The notes under the pieces were generated by a model. The model was not told the DNA's origin. It made no database searches and saw nothing but the letters and a program-made list of their open reading frames with translations. Shown here in pieces: positions 37,555 through 46,923 of a stretch of 64,000 nucleotides of DNA. The DNA is taken from contig NEUU01000012.1 of NCBI GenBank assembly GCA_002304345.1, forward strand, positions 1 through 64,000. The letters run 5' to 3'. Source of the stretch: Verrucomicrobia bacterium Tous-C9LFEB. GTDB lineage: Bacteria; Verrucomicrobiota; Verrucomicrobiia; Methylacidiphilales; UBA1321. Positions within the stretch are counted from its first letter, which is position 1. Each line of letters begins with the position of its first letter. Position numbers and translations under genes: made by a program.

Positions 37555-38385
37555 ATGATTAATCAGAAATATCTTTTTACCTTCCTGGCCTTGGCGGTAC
37601 TGGTGGTTCTGGGCCTGTCCCAATCGCCCAAGACGCAGGAGAAAATGCGTCATGTCGCCTACGAGGTGTCCACACCCGCGCTGAGTTTTTTCAGCAAGAT
37701 CAAGGGCTTCTTCACCCGCGTCGACTCCGGCTTGCAGACCTTGCAGGAAGCGCAGACCGAGGCGATCAAGTTGCGCGAGGAAAACGCCCGGCTGCAGACC
37801 GAGATCAACCTGCTGCACGATCTCTCCAAGGAAAACGATCGTCTGCGCGAGATGCTGGGCTTCAAGGCCGATTCGCTTTTCAAACTGCTCCCCTGCCGGG
37901 TCATCAGCCGCGATCCCTCGAGCTGGTGGAATTCCGTGCAGATCAACCGGGGTTGGTACGATGACAAGAACCTCGAAAAGGACATGCCCGTCGTTTCCCC
38001 GCGTGGCGTGATCGGCAAGACGAGCGTCGTCAACGACCGCTACACCGAGGTGCTGCTGATTGTGGATGAGAATTGCAAGATCGCCGCGAGCATCCAGGGC
38101 TCCAACGCGCAGGGCATCGTGGTCGGCGACAGCAATTATCAGGAGGGCCGTCCGCGCGCCCGCATGAAATTTATCGATCGCGCCGCAAACATCGCCGTGG
38201 GAGAGCTGGTTTACACCAGCGGTCTCGGCGGCGTCTTTCCCCAGGGCTTGCTGATTGGCACGGTGGCCGAAGTGCCGAAGTTGAAGGACACCACCGCCGC
38301 CGGACTTTACCAGGAAGCCATCATTGATCCCGCCGTCGACTTGCGGCAACTCGACGAGCTGTTTATCATTATTGGCGCGAAATGA
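37555..38385 (+). CDS. mreC: Cell-shape protein MreC
   Basis: The 276-residue protein has one N-terminal membrane helix (YLFTFLALAVLVVLGLS), then a coiled coil (about 65-105, ending RLREMLGFKAD), and the periplasmic beta domain with VISRDPSSWWNSVQINRG, GVIGKTSVVNDRYTEVLL and the late segment DLRQLDELFIIIG. It links MreB, MreD and PBP2 on the periplasmic side. The start is the ATG after the hairpin (37555); an in-frame TTG at 37534 is less likely. Confidence 0.93.
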   Translation: MINQKYLFTFLALAVLVVLGLSQSPKTQEKMRHVAYEVSTPALSFFSKIKGFFTRVDSGLQTLQEAQTEAIKLREENARLQTEINLLHDLSKENDRLREMLGFKADSLFKLLPCRVISRDPSSWWNSVQINRGWYDDKNLEKDMPVVSPRGVIGKTSVVNDRYTEVLLIVDENCKIAASIQGSNAQGIVVGDSNYQEGRPRARMKFIDRAANIAVGELVYTSGLGGVFPQGLLIGTVAEVPKLKDTTAAGLYQEAIIDPAVDLRQLDELFIIIGAK

Positions 38386-38912
38386 TCCTGTTTTTCTACA
38401 CCCTCGTTCTGGGCTTGATCTCGGTGCTGGTGCAAATGTTTGTACCCGAGATTCATTTTCTGGGCGGCGCGCGTCCGGCCCTGCCGGCGCTCATGGTGAT
38501 CTATGCCGCGATCTGCCTGCGCGACCTGCGCGTTTTCATCGTTGCGGCGGCGGTGGGATTTTACATCGACATGCTCTGCCCGAATCGCATCGGGGTCAGC
38601 GTGATTGCCTTGAGCATCATGGCCTCGCTCATCCTCACCCAGACGCAGGGGCGCTTGCTGCAGCGGCCCGATTTCCAGCTCCTCGTGGTGCTGGTGGGGA
38701 GTTTTCTCTACTTCAGCCTCACCTACTTTTTCTTCCTCATGCAAATCTGGAGCGGCTCGGTCACGCCCGGTGACTGGATTCTCATCACCTACGGATCGAT
38801 CTTGAATACGATCCTGAGCCCGTTTCTTTTTGCCCTGTTGAATCTGCCATTGCGTTTGACGGGCTGGAAGCCCGGAAGCCGGAGCGAGTACACTGGTTAT
38901 GCTGCTGAATGA
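38382..38912 (+). CDS. mreD: Cell-shape membrane protein MreD
   Basis: The 176-residue protein has five to six membrane helices and few charged residues. It overlaps mreC by ATGA and mrdA by 14 bp, the normal place of mreD. The segment VGFYIDMLCPNRIGVSVIAL matches the conserved MreD stretch with an acidic residue inside a helix followed by G-x-S. It is part of the membrane complex with MreC. Confidence 0.87.
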   Translation: MILFFYTLVLGLISVLVQMFVPEIHFLGGARPALPALMVIYAAICLRDLRVFIVAAAVGFYIDMLCPNRIGVSVIALSIMASLILTQTQGRLLQRPDFQLLVVLVGSFLYFSLTYFFFLMQIWSGSVTPGDWILITYGSILNTILSPFLFALLNLPLRLTGWKPGSRSEYTGYAAE

Positions 38913-41028
38913 CGACAGAAACCTCCCGTACGGACGGTTGCTGACGCTGGCGCTGATGGTGCTGCTGGCGATGGGCATTCTCCTCACGCGGCTCTACGAT
39001 GTGCAGTTGGCGCGCGGCGACGTGTACACGGAGAAGTTGCGCACGCAGACGACAGTGGCCACGCGGCTCTCGCCCGCGCGCGGCGCGATTGTCGACCGCA
39101 ACGGCATTCCCCTCGCGGAAAATCGCGCCAGCTTCGATGTCGACTTTTACCTCGACGAACTCCAGCGCAATTACTCCCGCGCCCATCGCGGCCGTTTGCC
39201 GAAGATCAAGGTGCCCGTGAAGCGTCACGGTGAGATTCACTACGTCGAGCAGGTTGATATTGTGAAGATCGTGGACGAGGCCATCGAGCCCATCGCCCGC
39301 AGCCTCGGCTTTGCCCACCGGCCGGATGAACGCGAAATTCGCGAGCACTTCCGCACCCGCAAGGAAATTCCCTTCCAATTCCGCACCGACGTGGATTTCA
39401 ATACCCTCGCGCTATTCTCCGAGCGTAATCTCGGCGTGCCCGGCATTGACATCGTGGCGCGTCCCGTCCGCCGTTACACCTACGGCGCGTTCGCCGCGCA
39501 CGTGCTCGGTTACGTTGGCAAGCCCGACGAAAACAGCGAGGCGCTGGCCGCGGACGGTTACCCGTACGAAACGGTAGGCCGTCAGGGCATCGAAGGCCGC
39601 ATGGACCCGCAATTGCAGGGTCAACCCGGCGGCAAAATTCTGCGCGTGAATTACCGCGGCTATGTGGATCGCGAAGAAGAGGTCAAATGGCCCACCGTTG
39701 GCAACACCGTCAAGCTCACCCTCGACGCCCGCATCCAGTACATCGCCGAGCAGGCCATGCGCGGCGTGGGTCGTGGCGCCGCGGTGGTGATGGACCCGCA
39801 AACGGGCGACGTCCTCGCCCTCGTCTCGGTGCCGAATTATAATCCGAACGATTTCATCCCCCGCATCACCAGCGAAGAATGGAAGGCGCTCAACACCGAT
39901 CCCACCGCCCCGCTGGTGGACCGCGCGCTGTCGACGTATCCGCCGGGATCGACATACAAGGTACTCATTGCGCTGGCGGCCCTGAAGGCCGGAGCGATCA
40001 CGAAGGAAACCATCATCGATTCGCCCGGCGTGGTTTATATCGCGGGGCATCCCTTCAAGGATTGGTCGCCCAACGGTCAGGGCGCGATCAAGCTGCGCGA
40101 CGCCTTGCGCATGTCATGCAATACGTTCTTCTACCAACTCGGCGCGAACAAGACCGGCATTGATCCCATCGTGAAGATGGGCCAGCGCGTCGGCTTCGGC
40201 GAACCGACCGGCATTGAGCTTTCTCCCGAATCGAAGGGCATCATGCCCGGCCCCGATTGGCTCAAGAAAAACTTCCCCCGCGAACGCTGGACCTCGGCCT
40301 ATACCGCCAACGTTTCCATCGGCCAGGGCGCGGTTCAGGTCAGCCCCCTGCAAATGTGCGTCCTCATGTCCGCCGTGGCCAATGGTGGCCACATCTACAA
40401 ACCGCGCCTCATTCAGGAAGTGGTCGATATCGATGGCGAGCAGAAAGCGGAAATTCCCGCCGCCCAGCCGCGTGATCCGGAGAATCCCACGCTCGGCATG
40501 AAACCGAACGATATCGAAGCCGTTCGCGATGGACTGCTCGCTGTCGTGGCCGATGGCACGGGCCGCCGCGCCCAGGTGCAGGGGATCAAGGTGGCCGGCA
40601 AGACCGGCACCGCGCAGGCATGGCGTGTGATGAACGGGCACAAAATGCAGGACAACAAAACCTGGTTCTACGGCTTCGCGCCCTACGATAAACCTCGCTA
40701 CGTCTTCTGCGTCATGGTCGAGGGCGGTCTCTCCGGCGGCGGCACCTGCGCCCCGATCGCCCACGAGATGCTGCAAAACATTTTCGACATGGAAAATGGC
40801 AAGGAGATCACCCTGTCCTACCTGACTCCCGCTTCCGGCCATTTCCGCGGCGTAGTCGATGTGCCCCATCCGCTCGGTGCCGATGCCCCGGCTCCCGCAT
40901 CCGCGCCCGCCGCCAATGTGGACCCCAGCGCGCCGGTGGCTCCGCCGGCCAACGGCGGCGGTGATGAACCTGCCACCGTGCAGGAAGATGATGCCCCCCC
41001 CATCATGCCCAAACGGAGGGGATTCTAA
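38899..41028 (+). CDS. mrdA: Penicillin-binding protein 2 (elongation transpeptidase)
   Basis: The 709-residue protein has a short cytoplasmic start, one membrane helix (LTLALMVLLAMGILLTRLYD), a dimerisation/pedestal domain, and a transpeptidase domain. The active site is S351-xx-K354 in PPGSTYKV, with SCN in LRMSCNTFFYQLG and KTG in AGKTGTAQAW. A tail of about 60 residues after residue 645 is rich in Pro, Ala and acidic residues (PAPASAPAANVDPSAPVAPP), longer than in typical PBP2. It crosslinks peptidoglycan together with RodA, encoded next. Confidence 0.94.
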   Translation: MLLNDDRNLPYGRLLTLALMVLLAMGILLTRLYDVQLARGDVYTEKLRTQTTVATRLSPARGAIVDRNGIPLAENRASFDVDFYLDELQRNYSRAHRGRLPKIKVPVKRHGEIHYVEQVDIVKIVDEAIEPIARSLGFAHRPDEREIREHFRTRKEIPFQFRTDVDFNTLALFSERNLGVPGIDIVARPVRRYTYGAFAAHVLGYVGKPDENSEALAADGYPYETVGRQGIEGRMDPQLQGQPGGKILRVNYRGYVDREEEVKWPTVGNTVKLTLDARIQYIAEQAMRGVGRGAAVVMDPQTGDVLALVSVPNYNPNDFIPRITSEEWKALNTDPTAPLVDRALSTYPPGSTYKVLIALAALKAGAITKETIIDSPGVVYIAGHPFKDWSPNGQGAIKLRDALRMSCNTFFYQLGANKTGIDPIVKMGQRVGFGEPTGIELSPESKGIMPGPDWLKKNFPRERWTSAYTANVSIGQGAVQVSPLQMCVLMSAVANGGHIYKPRLIQEVVDIDGEQKAEIPAAQPRDPENPTLGMKPNDIEAVRDGLLAVVADGTGRRAQVQGIKVAGKTGTAQAWRVMNGHKMQDNKTWFYGFAPYDKPRYVFCVMVEGGLSGGGTCAPIAHEMLQNIFDMENGKEITLSYLTPASGHFRGVVDVPHPLGADAPAPASAPAANVDPSAPVAPPANGGGDEPATVQEDDAPPIMPKRRGF

Positions 41029-41164
41029 TGAAAAGTTTTCAGTGGAAAAAGGCTCCCGGCTTTTTCTCTGACTCCCGTGCTTATCCAGGCGTGAATAGCC
41101 CAGCCGCGCGGGCATTCCACCTACTGAAAACTTCGAACTTCGAACCGAAAACTTTCCCTCTCAC
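41029..41164. repeat. Inverted GAAAACTT / AAGTTTTC tract between mrdA and rodA
   Basis: The gap opens with GAAAAGTTTTCAGTGGAAAA (from 41030) and closes with CTGAAAACTTCGAACTTCGA ACCGAAAACTTT (about 41123-41154), an imperfect inverted pair around 70 bp. Between them is AAAAAGGCTCCCGGCTTTTT, which may act as a weak terminator. The TTCGAA-rich words recall 6423-6554. No gene is seen. Confidence 0.45.
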
Positions 41165-42313
41165 GTGAAACTCTCGATTTTCCAGAAACTCATGCGCCTT
41201 GACTGGATTTTATTCTTCGTCATGGCTGGCTTGACCGCCTCGGGCGTGGCGTTTATCTACAGCGCCACCTATACCAACGAGATCGAGGAATTTCGCAACT
41301 CCTATCGGGCGCAGATGCTCTACATCCCCGTTGGTCTCGTGGGCTTCTTCTTTTTCTCTCTGGTTGACTACAAGATCTGGGTGAAGTACGCCCTCATCAT
41401 CGCGGGGGTTGCCCTCCTTGGGCTGATTCTGGTTCACCTCGTCGGTACGGAACGCTACGGCCAGAAGAACTGGATTCGATTGGGCGCCGGCATCAGCATC
41501 CAGCCCTCGGAAATGGCCAAAATGGCCTTCATTTTCTTCCTCACCTGGTATCTCCTCGAGCGCGGGACGCGGGTCAAAGAATTTTCCACCTTCATCAGCG
41601 TCATCGGCATCACCCTGGTACCGGTCGGCCTCATCCTCAAACAACCCGACTTGGGTTCCGCGGCTGTGTTTCTACCCGTGGCACTCGTCATGATGTTTGT
41701 GGCCGGGATTCGTTTCCGTTACATCCTCATCATTCTTCTGGCCGGGGCGGCGCTCTTCGCCTTCTGCTACTTTGGCATTTATAAAGCCAACATGAAGATC
41801 CCGAAGGTGAAGGAATATCAGTTGGCCCGCATCAAGATGTTCTTCGACCCCAGCCTGGATCCCAAGGGCCGAGGTTGGCAGATCAACCAATCCCTCATCG
41901 CCATCGGCTCCGGCGGGGTCTCCGGCAAAGGCTACTGCAAGGGCACCCAGAACGTGCTGGGCTACCTGCCGAAAAAAACTTCATATAACGACTTTATTTT
42001 TTCTGTAATCGGAGAAGAATGGGGCTTCGTGGGAGGAGCCAGTGTGATTGCCCTGGAGGGTTTGTTGCTATTATTATGTTTACGGGCGGGAGCTTCATCC
42101 CGTGACCAGGCAGGATGCCTGATCACGTCCGGCATCATGGCCATGCTCTTTACCCATATCTTCATCAACATCGGCATGAGCATTCAGGTAGTGCCCATCA
42201 CTGGAATTCCACTCCCCTTTATCAGCTATGGCGGCACCTTCCTGGTCGTTTGCATGGCCTGTATCGGGGTCATACAAAGCGTCTGGATTCACCGTAAAGG
42301 TCAAAACTTTTAG
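41165..42313 (+). CDS. rodA: Peptidoglycan polymerase RodA
   Basis: The 382-residue SEDS protein has about ten membrane helices. Conserved stretches are NWIRLGAGISIQPSEMAKMA (the start of the SEDS signature), LKQPDLGSAAVFLPVALVMM, KTSYNDFIFSVIGEEWGFVG with the catalytic-type Asp loop, and the closing GIPLPFISYGGTFLVVCMAC. It adds lipid II to glycan chains and pairs with PBP2. Confidence 0.96.
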   Translation: MKLSIFQKLMRLDWILFFVMAGLTASGVAFIYSATYTNEIEEFRNSYRAQMLYIPVGLVGFFFFSLVDYKIWVKYALIIAGVALLGLILVHLVGTERYGQKNWIRLGAGISIQPSEMAKMAFIFFLTWYLLERGTRVKEFSTFISVIGITLVPVGLILKQPDLGSAAVFLPVALVMMFVAGIRFRYILIILLAGAALFAFCYFGIYKANMKIPKVKEYQLARIKMFFDPSLDPKGRGWQINQSLIAIGSGGVSGKGYCKGTQNVLGYLPKKTSYNDFIFSVIGEEWGFVGGASVIALEGLLLLLCLRAGASSRDQAGCLITSGIMAMLFTHIFINIGMSIQVVPITGIPLPFISYGGTFLVVCMACIGVIQSVWIHRKGQNF

Positions 42314-42391
42314 TTCTAACACGTATTAATTCATTTAATGGCTCTCGAAACTTGGTGTATATTCAAGCGTTAAGGAGCTTTGGAGACTTTC

Positions 42392-43963
42392 ATGATACTC
42401 GACTCAATCCGCGGATTTTTTGGTTTTAAGAAAAAGGGCGACGAAAAAGAAATCATCATCAGCTGTGAGCGCCTCGAACGGCGCATTGCTCTTCTCGAGG
42501 GAGGGCGGCTCGAAGAATTCTCGATCGAACGCGACAGTGACCGGCAGATTTCCGGCAGCATTTACAAGGGCAAGGTCAAGAACCTCGAACCCGGCCTCAA
42601 AGCCATGTTCGTCGACATCGGCCTCGAAAAGAACGCCTTCCTCCACTACTGGGATGCGATTCCCGCCGCGCCCGACGCCGGCATCGAAACGATCGAACGC
42701 GAAGGCCGCCGCCGCAACCAGAAGAAGATCACGGTGGGCGACATCCCCCGCCTCTACCCTCCCGGCTCCGACATCATCGTGCAGGTCACCAAGGGTCCGA
42801 TCGGCACCAAGGGCCCCCGCATCACCACCAATATTTCCCTCCCCGGCCGCTACCTCGTGCTCATGCCCTTTAGCGACCAGTGCGGTATCTCCCGCAAGAT
42901 CGAGGACCCGAAGGAACGCCAGCGCTTGCGCCGCATCCTGAACGAACTCGACATTCCGGACGGCATGGCCGTCATCATGCGCACCGTGGGCGAAGGTCAA
43001 AAGGCCCGCTTCTTCGTGCGCGATCTCGCCATGCTTCTCGACCAATGGCGCACCATCGAACAGAAGATGGAAGCCGTTCCCTCGCCGAACCTGCTCCTCT
43101 CCGAGCCCGACATCATCGAACGCACCGTGCGCGACTTCCTCACCGACGAGATCGACCGCATCGTCATCGACGACGAAAAGGCCGCCGAGCGGATGAAAAA
43201 CCTCATCGGCGCCATCTCCAAGCGCTCGCAGAAAAAGATTCGTTACTACAACGAAGCCACCCCCATTTTTGAAAAATTCCAGGTGGATAAACAGATCGAC
43301 AGCGCCTTCCGCCGTCAGGTCTGGCTCAACTGCGGCGGCTACCTCGTCATCGACGAAACCGAGGCGCTCGTCGCCATCGACGTCAACACCGGCCGCAACA
43401 AGGGCGGCAAGGACCAAGACCGCACCATCCTCCAGACCAATCTCGAAGCCGCCGAGGAAATCGCCCGCCAGCTCCGCCTCCGCAACATCGGTGGACTCGT
43501 CGTTCTCGATTTCATCGACATGAAAAACCGTCGCGACCAGCAGGCGGTCTACAACAAGCTCAAAGAAAACATCCGCCGCGACAAGGCCAAGACCCACATC
43601 CTGCCCATCTCCCCGCTCGGCCTCATGGAAATGACCCGCCAGCGCGTGCAGGAAAGCGTCAGCCGCACCGTCTTCATGGAATGCCCGCACTGCAAGGGCA
43701 AGGGCATCATCAAATCCCCCGAGACCATGAGCGTCGAAATCCAGCGCGGCATCACCCGCGTCATGCGCATGCACCCGGGCGTGCACGAATTGCGCATTCA
43801 GGTGAACCCGCAGGTGCTCGACCGCCTCAAGAAAGAGGACGAAGAGTTGCTCGTCGAACTCGAACGCCGCTTCCAGGGCCGCCTCAGCTTCCGCCCCGAC
43901 CCGAAGTCTCACTTCGAAGAATTCAAACTCTTCAATGCCGTCAATGACGAGGAATTAACCTAA
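42392..43963 (+). CDS. rng: Ribonuclease E/G family endoribonuclease
   Basis: The 523-residue protein begins MILDSIRGFFGFKKKGDEKE; this ATG has GGAG 6 nt upstream, better than the TTG at 42380. It has an S1-type RNA-binding domain (about 45-135, IYKGKVKNLEPGLKAMFVDI), an RNase-E/G core with VAIDVNTGRNKG and GGLVVLDFIDMKNRRDQQAV (catalytic Asp residues), and the zinc link C431-x2-C434 (ECPHCKGKG). It lacks the long C-terminal scaffold of RNase E, so it is closer to RNase G. It sits behind rodA as in many mre clusters. Confidence 0.93.
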   Translation: MILDSIRGFFGFKKKGDEKEIIISCERLERRIALLEGGRLEEFSIERDSDRQISGSIYKGKVKNLEPGLKAMFVDIGLEKNAFLHYWDAIPAAPDAGIETIEREGRRRNQKKITVGDIPRLYPPGSDIIVQVTKGPIGTKGPRITTNISLPGRYLVLMPFSDQCGISRKIEDPKERQRLRRILNELDIPDGMAVIMRTVGEGQKARFFVRDLAMLLDQWRTIEQKMEAVPSPNLLLSEPDIIERTVRDFLTDEIDRIVIDDEKAAERMKNLIGAISKRSQKKIRYYNEATPIFEKFQVDKQIDSAFRRQVWLNCGGYLVIDETEALVAIDVNTGRNKGGKDQDRTILQTNLEAAEEIARQLRLRNIGGLVVLDFIDMKNRRDQQAVYNKLKENIRRDKAKTHILPISPLGLMEMTRQRVQESVSRTVFMECPHCKGKGIIKSPETMSVEIQRGITRVMRMHPGVHELRIQVNPQVLDRLKKEDEELLVELERRFQGRLSFRPDPKSHFEEFKLFNAVNDEELT

Positions 43964-43984
43964 TCCGTAAAAGGCACTCACGGG

Positions 43985-45850
43985 ATGATTACGGCGCTGG
44001 AAGCGGTTGGGGCTCTCGTTTTTTACGGTCTACTGCTGTCTAGCGGTGCCAAGGCGTTCGGTAACAGGATGGGGAGTGTGACGCGCGGAGCGGTCATTCC
44101 CCTTCTCTTCATTCCGTTGATTTGCGACTGGATTCGATTTGCCGGGAATTTGCCATTCAAGACGAGTTGGGCGTTGGCTTTACTCCTCTACGCGACCGTC
44201 GCATTGGCGTCCTACTTGAGGCTAAAACCCGGTCAACGACCGCTCGGCCATGCCTTCCTGGATCATGGTTGGAAACTGGTTTTCGCCTTTTTTCTCGTGC
44301 ACGTTCTCATCCGCACGTGGATCTTCACCGGTTCCTGTCCCAATCCCGCGGACGATGTTTTCGGTGGCTACAAATCCTCTTCACTGCTGCATGCGATGGG
44401 CTGGCCTGCCCCACACCCACAAGTGCCGGAAATCGCCTTCAGCTACTACTATTACATCTATAGCTGGCCAGCGGCACTGACGAGCTGGCTCGGCATCAGC
44501 CTTTGGGCAGGCTGGTGGGTGACGGCCGTTGTGGTGAGTACGGTGGGGGGCTTGCTGATTTTGGACTTTCTCCGTGTACCCGTGCGTTCGTGGTGGATGG
44601 CCGCCATCCTGATCGTGCTCGTGATTAATGGAGCGTCCTTTCTGGTTGTGATTTCGACGCTATTGCACATGCCCCCCAAGATGTGGGGCGCTGAGGATGT
44701 GCGCGCCATGCAACACGCGTTTGTGGCCAAGGATCTCTATTTGTGGTTGCCTCAAATCGCCCGCACCTATTGGGCTCCTTTTGCCGTGCTGGCAGGCGGT
44801 GTCTTGCTCCAGACCTTGCAACTCCTGTTGCAGCAATGGCGGCATCGGCCTTCACCACCCCGCGTGCTTTTTTGCATGCTGGCTATCGGGTCATTGGCCG
44901 GTTACTGCACCTTTCACCTTTTGGGTTTCCTGCTCATCATCATCCCGCTGCTCCTGTGGGTGCTCGTTTACAAACTGCCGACCGAAAAGCGGTGGCGTGC
45001 CGTGGGCCTATTAGCCGCGATCGGCCTCGTATCCGCTTTGTTGAGTATGCCCATACTTGCCGAATTTGCCCAACGCGCACCGGGCGTGAGAGACACACGT
45101 TTTGTGCCACTACTGGAATGGCTGCAACACTCCTCCGCCATCACAGCTCCCACCTTGATGAAGCTGGCTCTTTTCATCGTCGGAATCTGGGCATTCAATA
45201 ATCCTCTGGGTGTGGCGGCGCTATTCATGAAATCACGGACCGAGCATTCGTTGCAGACATGGATTTGCCAGGGAATTTTTCTCTGGGGTTCAGTCGTCTG
45301 CTTGTTTGGTGTAGTCAATGAGTTTGGGCCGAAATTTGGTTCACTTGTTTCCCTGGCTGGCATTTTCGTCTTTTTACAGAGAGCGGGACAATCGCGTCGC
45401 TGGCGCATTTTTCTTGCGTTGGCAGTAGTGAGTTCCGCTCTGACCCTAGCCAATAACATCCGGGCTAACTTTGCCGTCGCCAAGCTGGACAAGGTCTGGC
45501 GGGTTATTGATCGCGAATGTGAGGGTGGGAAAATTCCAGTCTATTACGATGTGACGGCGAAGGAATTGGAGTCCACCTCCCTCTGGATCGGAGCCGCGCC
45601 GCTCTTCGCCCGGGCTCAATTCTTTATTCCGGCAGGAGAGATTGATGATACCGGGTATAATTTTCTACGGACACCGGAACAACAAAAACACTTGGGGGAC
45701 ACACTGAATCGGCTCCGGACGTTCTACCCCCACGCCGAGTATTACCTGTTACTCTCCAAACCCCGGGGCCGCCTTGCCGACCGGCCCTTGCTTTATCAAG
45801 GGGAGTATTTTTGGCTGGAAAAATTGCCTTTAAAAAAAGAAGCCCCATAA
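43985..45850 (+). CDS. Large polytopic membrane protein, possibly a GT-C type transferase
   Basis: The 621-residue protein has about 13 membrane helices over residues 1-490 and a soluble C-terminal part (about 490-621) containing PVYYDVTAKELESTSLWIGA. The first periplasmic loop has PNPADDVFGGYKSSSLLHAM and FSYYYYIYSWPAALTSW, with an acidic pair as in GT-C glycosyltransferases. I do not recognise the family with certainty. It starts 21 bp after rng but is followed by glycan genes, so it most likely acts in surface-glycan synthesis. Confidence 0.6.
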   Translation: MITALEAVGALVFYGLLLSSGAKAFGNRMGSVTRGAVIPLLFIPLICDWIRFAGNLPFKTSWALALLLYATVALASYLRLKPGQRPLGHAFLDHGWKLVFAFFLVHVLIRTWIFTGSCPNPADDVFGGYKSSSLLHAMGWPAPHPQVPEIAFSYYYYIYSWPAALTSWLGISLWAGWWVTAVVVSTVGGLLILDFLRVPVRSWWMAAILIVLVINGASFLVVISTLLHMPPKMWGAEDVRAMQHAFVAKDLYLWLPQIARTYWAPFAVLAGGVLLQTLQLLLQQWRHRPSPPRVLFCMLAIGSLAGYCTFHLLGFLLIIIPLLLWVLVYKLPTEKRWRAVGLLAAIGLVSALLSMPILAEFAQRAPGVRDTRFVPLLEWLQHSSAITAPTLMKLALFIVGIWAFNNPLGVAALFMKSRTEHSLQTWICQGIFLWGSVVCLFGVVNEFGPKFGSLVSLAGIFVFLQRAGQSRRWRIFLALAVVSSALTLANNIRANFAVAKLDKVWRVIDRECEGGKIPVYYDVTAKELESTSLWIGAAPLFARAQFFIPAGEIDDTGYNFLRTPEQQKHLGDTLNRLRTFYPHAEYYLLLSKPRGRLADRPLLYQGEYFWLEKLPLKKEAP

Positions 45851-45901
45851 TGCGGGTTGATCGGTCTCCGTTTCTGGATTTCTGGGACTTGTCCATATCA
45901 C

Positions 45902-46921
45902 ATGTCTTCTTCACCACTTGTCAGCATTGTCATACCGAGTTACGCCTGCGCGAATTCGATCCCTGCAGTATTGGAAGGGCTGAAGCGGCAAACCTATTCT
46001 CCGCTCGAGATTCTTGTCGTTAACGATTGCTCACCGGATCATCTCGAGGAGGTGCTGGCGCCTTTTCGGGACCAGATTCGCTATCTGAAAAATCCGCACA
46101 ACCTGGGCTTGTCCAAAACCTATAACCAGGGACTGCGGGCGGCGCAGGGCGAATACGTTCTCACCTTGCACTCCGATTGCGTGCTGGAGCCCGACTACAT
46201 CGCGCGGTTGGTGGCGCATCTCACGGCCGATCCGAAACTTGGTGCCGCCACAGGCCGCTGTCGCTATGTGAATTTCGACGAACTCGGATTTAACGAACAG
46301 CTTTTCACCCTTCTGAACCGTCTTTATGTCGACTGGCGGGAGAGTGATACCGTGGAAGAGGTGCCGTTTATCGAGGGCAAAGCCGACCTGTTTCGCCGCG
46401 AGACCTTGGAACGATACGGCTATTTTAATGAAACGTTGCGACTGACCAGCGAGGATCAGGATTTATCGGCCAAGATGCGTCGCGATGGATTGCGGTTGAT
46501 TCAGGACAACGCCTGCGTATTCACCGTCCACTACAATCAGACTCAGGACAGTCTCATCAAAGTGCTGCGCAAGCAACGTTCCTATGCGGCCGGGCAGGCC
46601 TACGTTCTCCTCACCTACGGAAGTCATGCGGTAAAGACCTCTACGGCGGCGCGCAACCATCGGGCCATGCACCGTTTTCTACAATTGCTTACAGCGGGAG
46701 TGCTGACTGGCAGCCTGGTGCTGGGTTTATTCCAAACGGCATTTCTTTGGGTGGCTTTCGCCGTTTTGGTGATGAGAGGGGCCGAGTATTTTCTGTACAA
46801 TCGACCACTGCCTCTAGGCAAAAGAATGCTGGCCAGTGCGATCGGTTTGGCGGCAGACTTTTTCTATACGACAGGCTTGATCGAAGGAACCATCAAAACT
46901 CTATTTAAAAAGAAGGTGTGA
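45902..46921 (+). CDS. Family 2 glycosyltransferase
   Basis: The start is placed at MSSSPLVSIVIPSYACANSI (339 aa), since the upstream in-frame residues do not fit the fold. The GT-A features are ILVVNDCSPDH, HSDCVLEPDYI (the DxD-like metal site), EGKADLFRRETLERYG and TSEDQDLSAKMRRDG. Two membrane helices lie near the C-terminus (about 270-330). It would transfer a sugar from a nucleotide donor to a surface-glycan precursor. The stop is 2 bp before the epimerase ATG. Confidence 0.88.
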   Translation: MSSSPLVSIVIPSYACANSIPAVLEGLKRQTYSPLEILVVNDCSPDHLEEVLAPFRDQIRYLKNPHNLGLSKTYNQGLRAAQGEYVLTLHSDCVLEPDYIARLVAHLTADPKLGAATGRCRYVNFDELGFNEQLFTLLNRLYVDWRESDTVEEVPFIEGKADLFRRETLERYGYFNETLRLTSEDQDLSAKMRRDGLRLIQDNACVFTVHYNQTQDSLIKVLRKQRSYAAGQAYVLLTYGSHAVKTSTAARNHRAMHRFLQLLTAGVLTGSLVLGLFQTAFLWVAFAVLVMRGAEYFLYNRPLPLGKRMLASAIGLAADFFYTTGLIEGTIKTLFKKKV

Positions 46922-46923
46922 GC

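Noticed and set aside
42404..43912. Minus-strand open frame of 502 codons opposite rng
   Set aside because: It is an antisense shadow of the RNase G gene, with an F/D/H/E-rich non-protein-like sequence.
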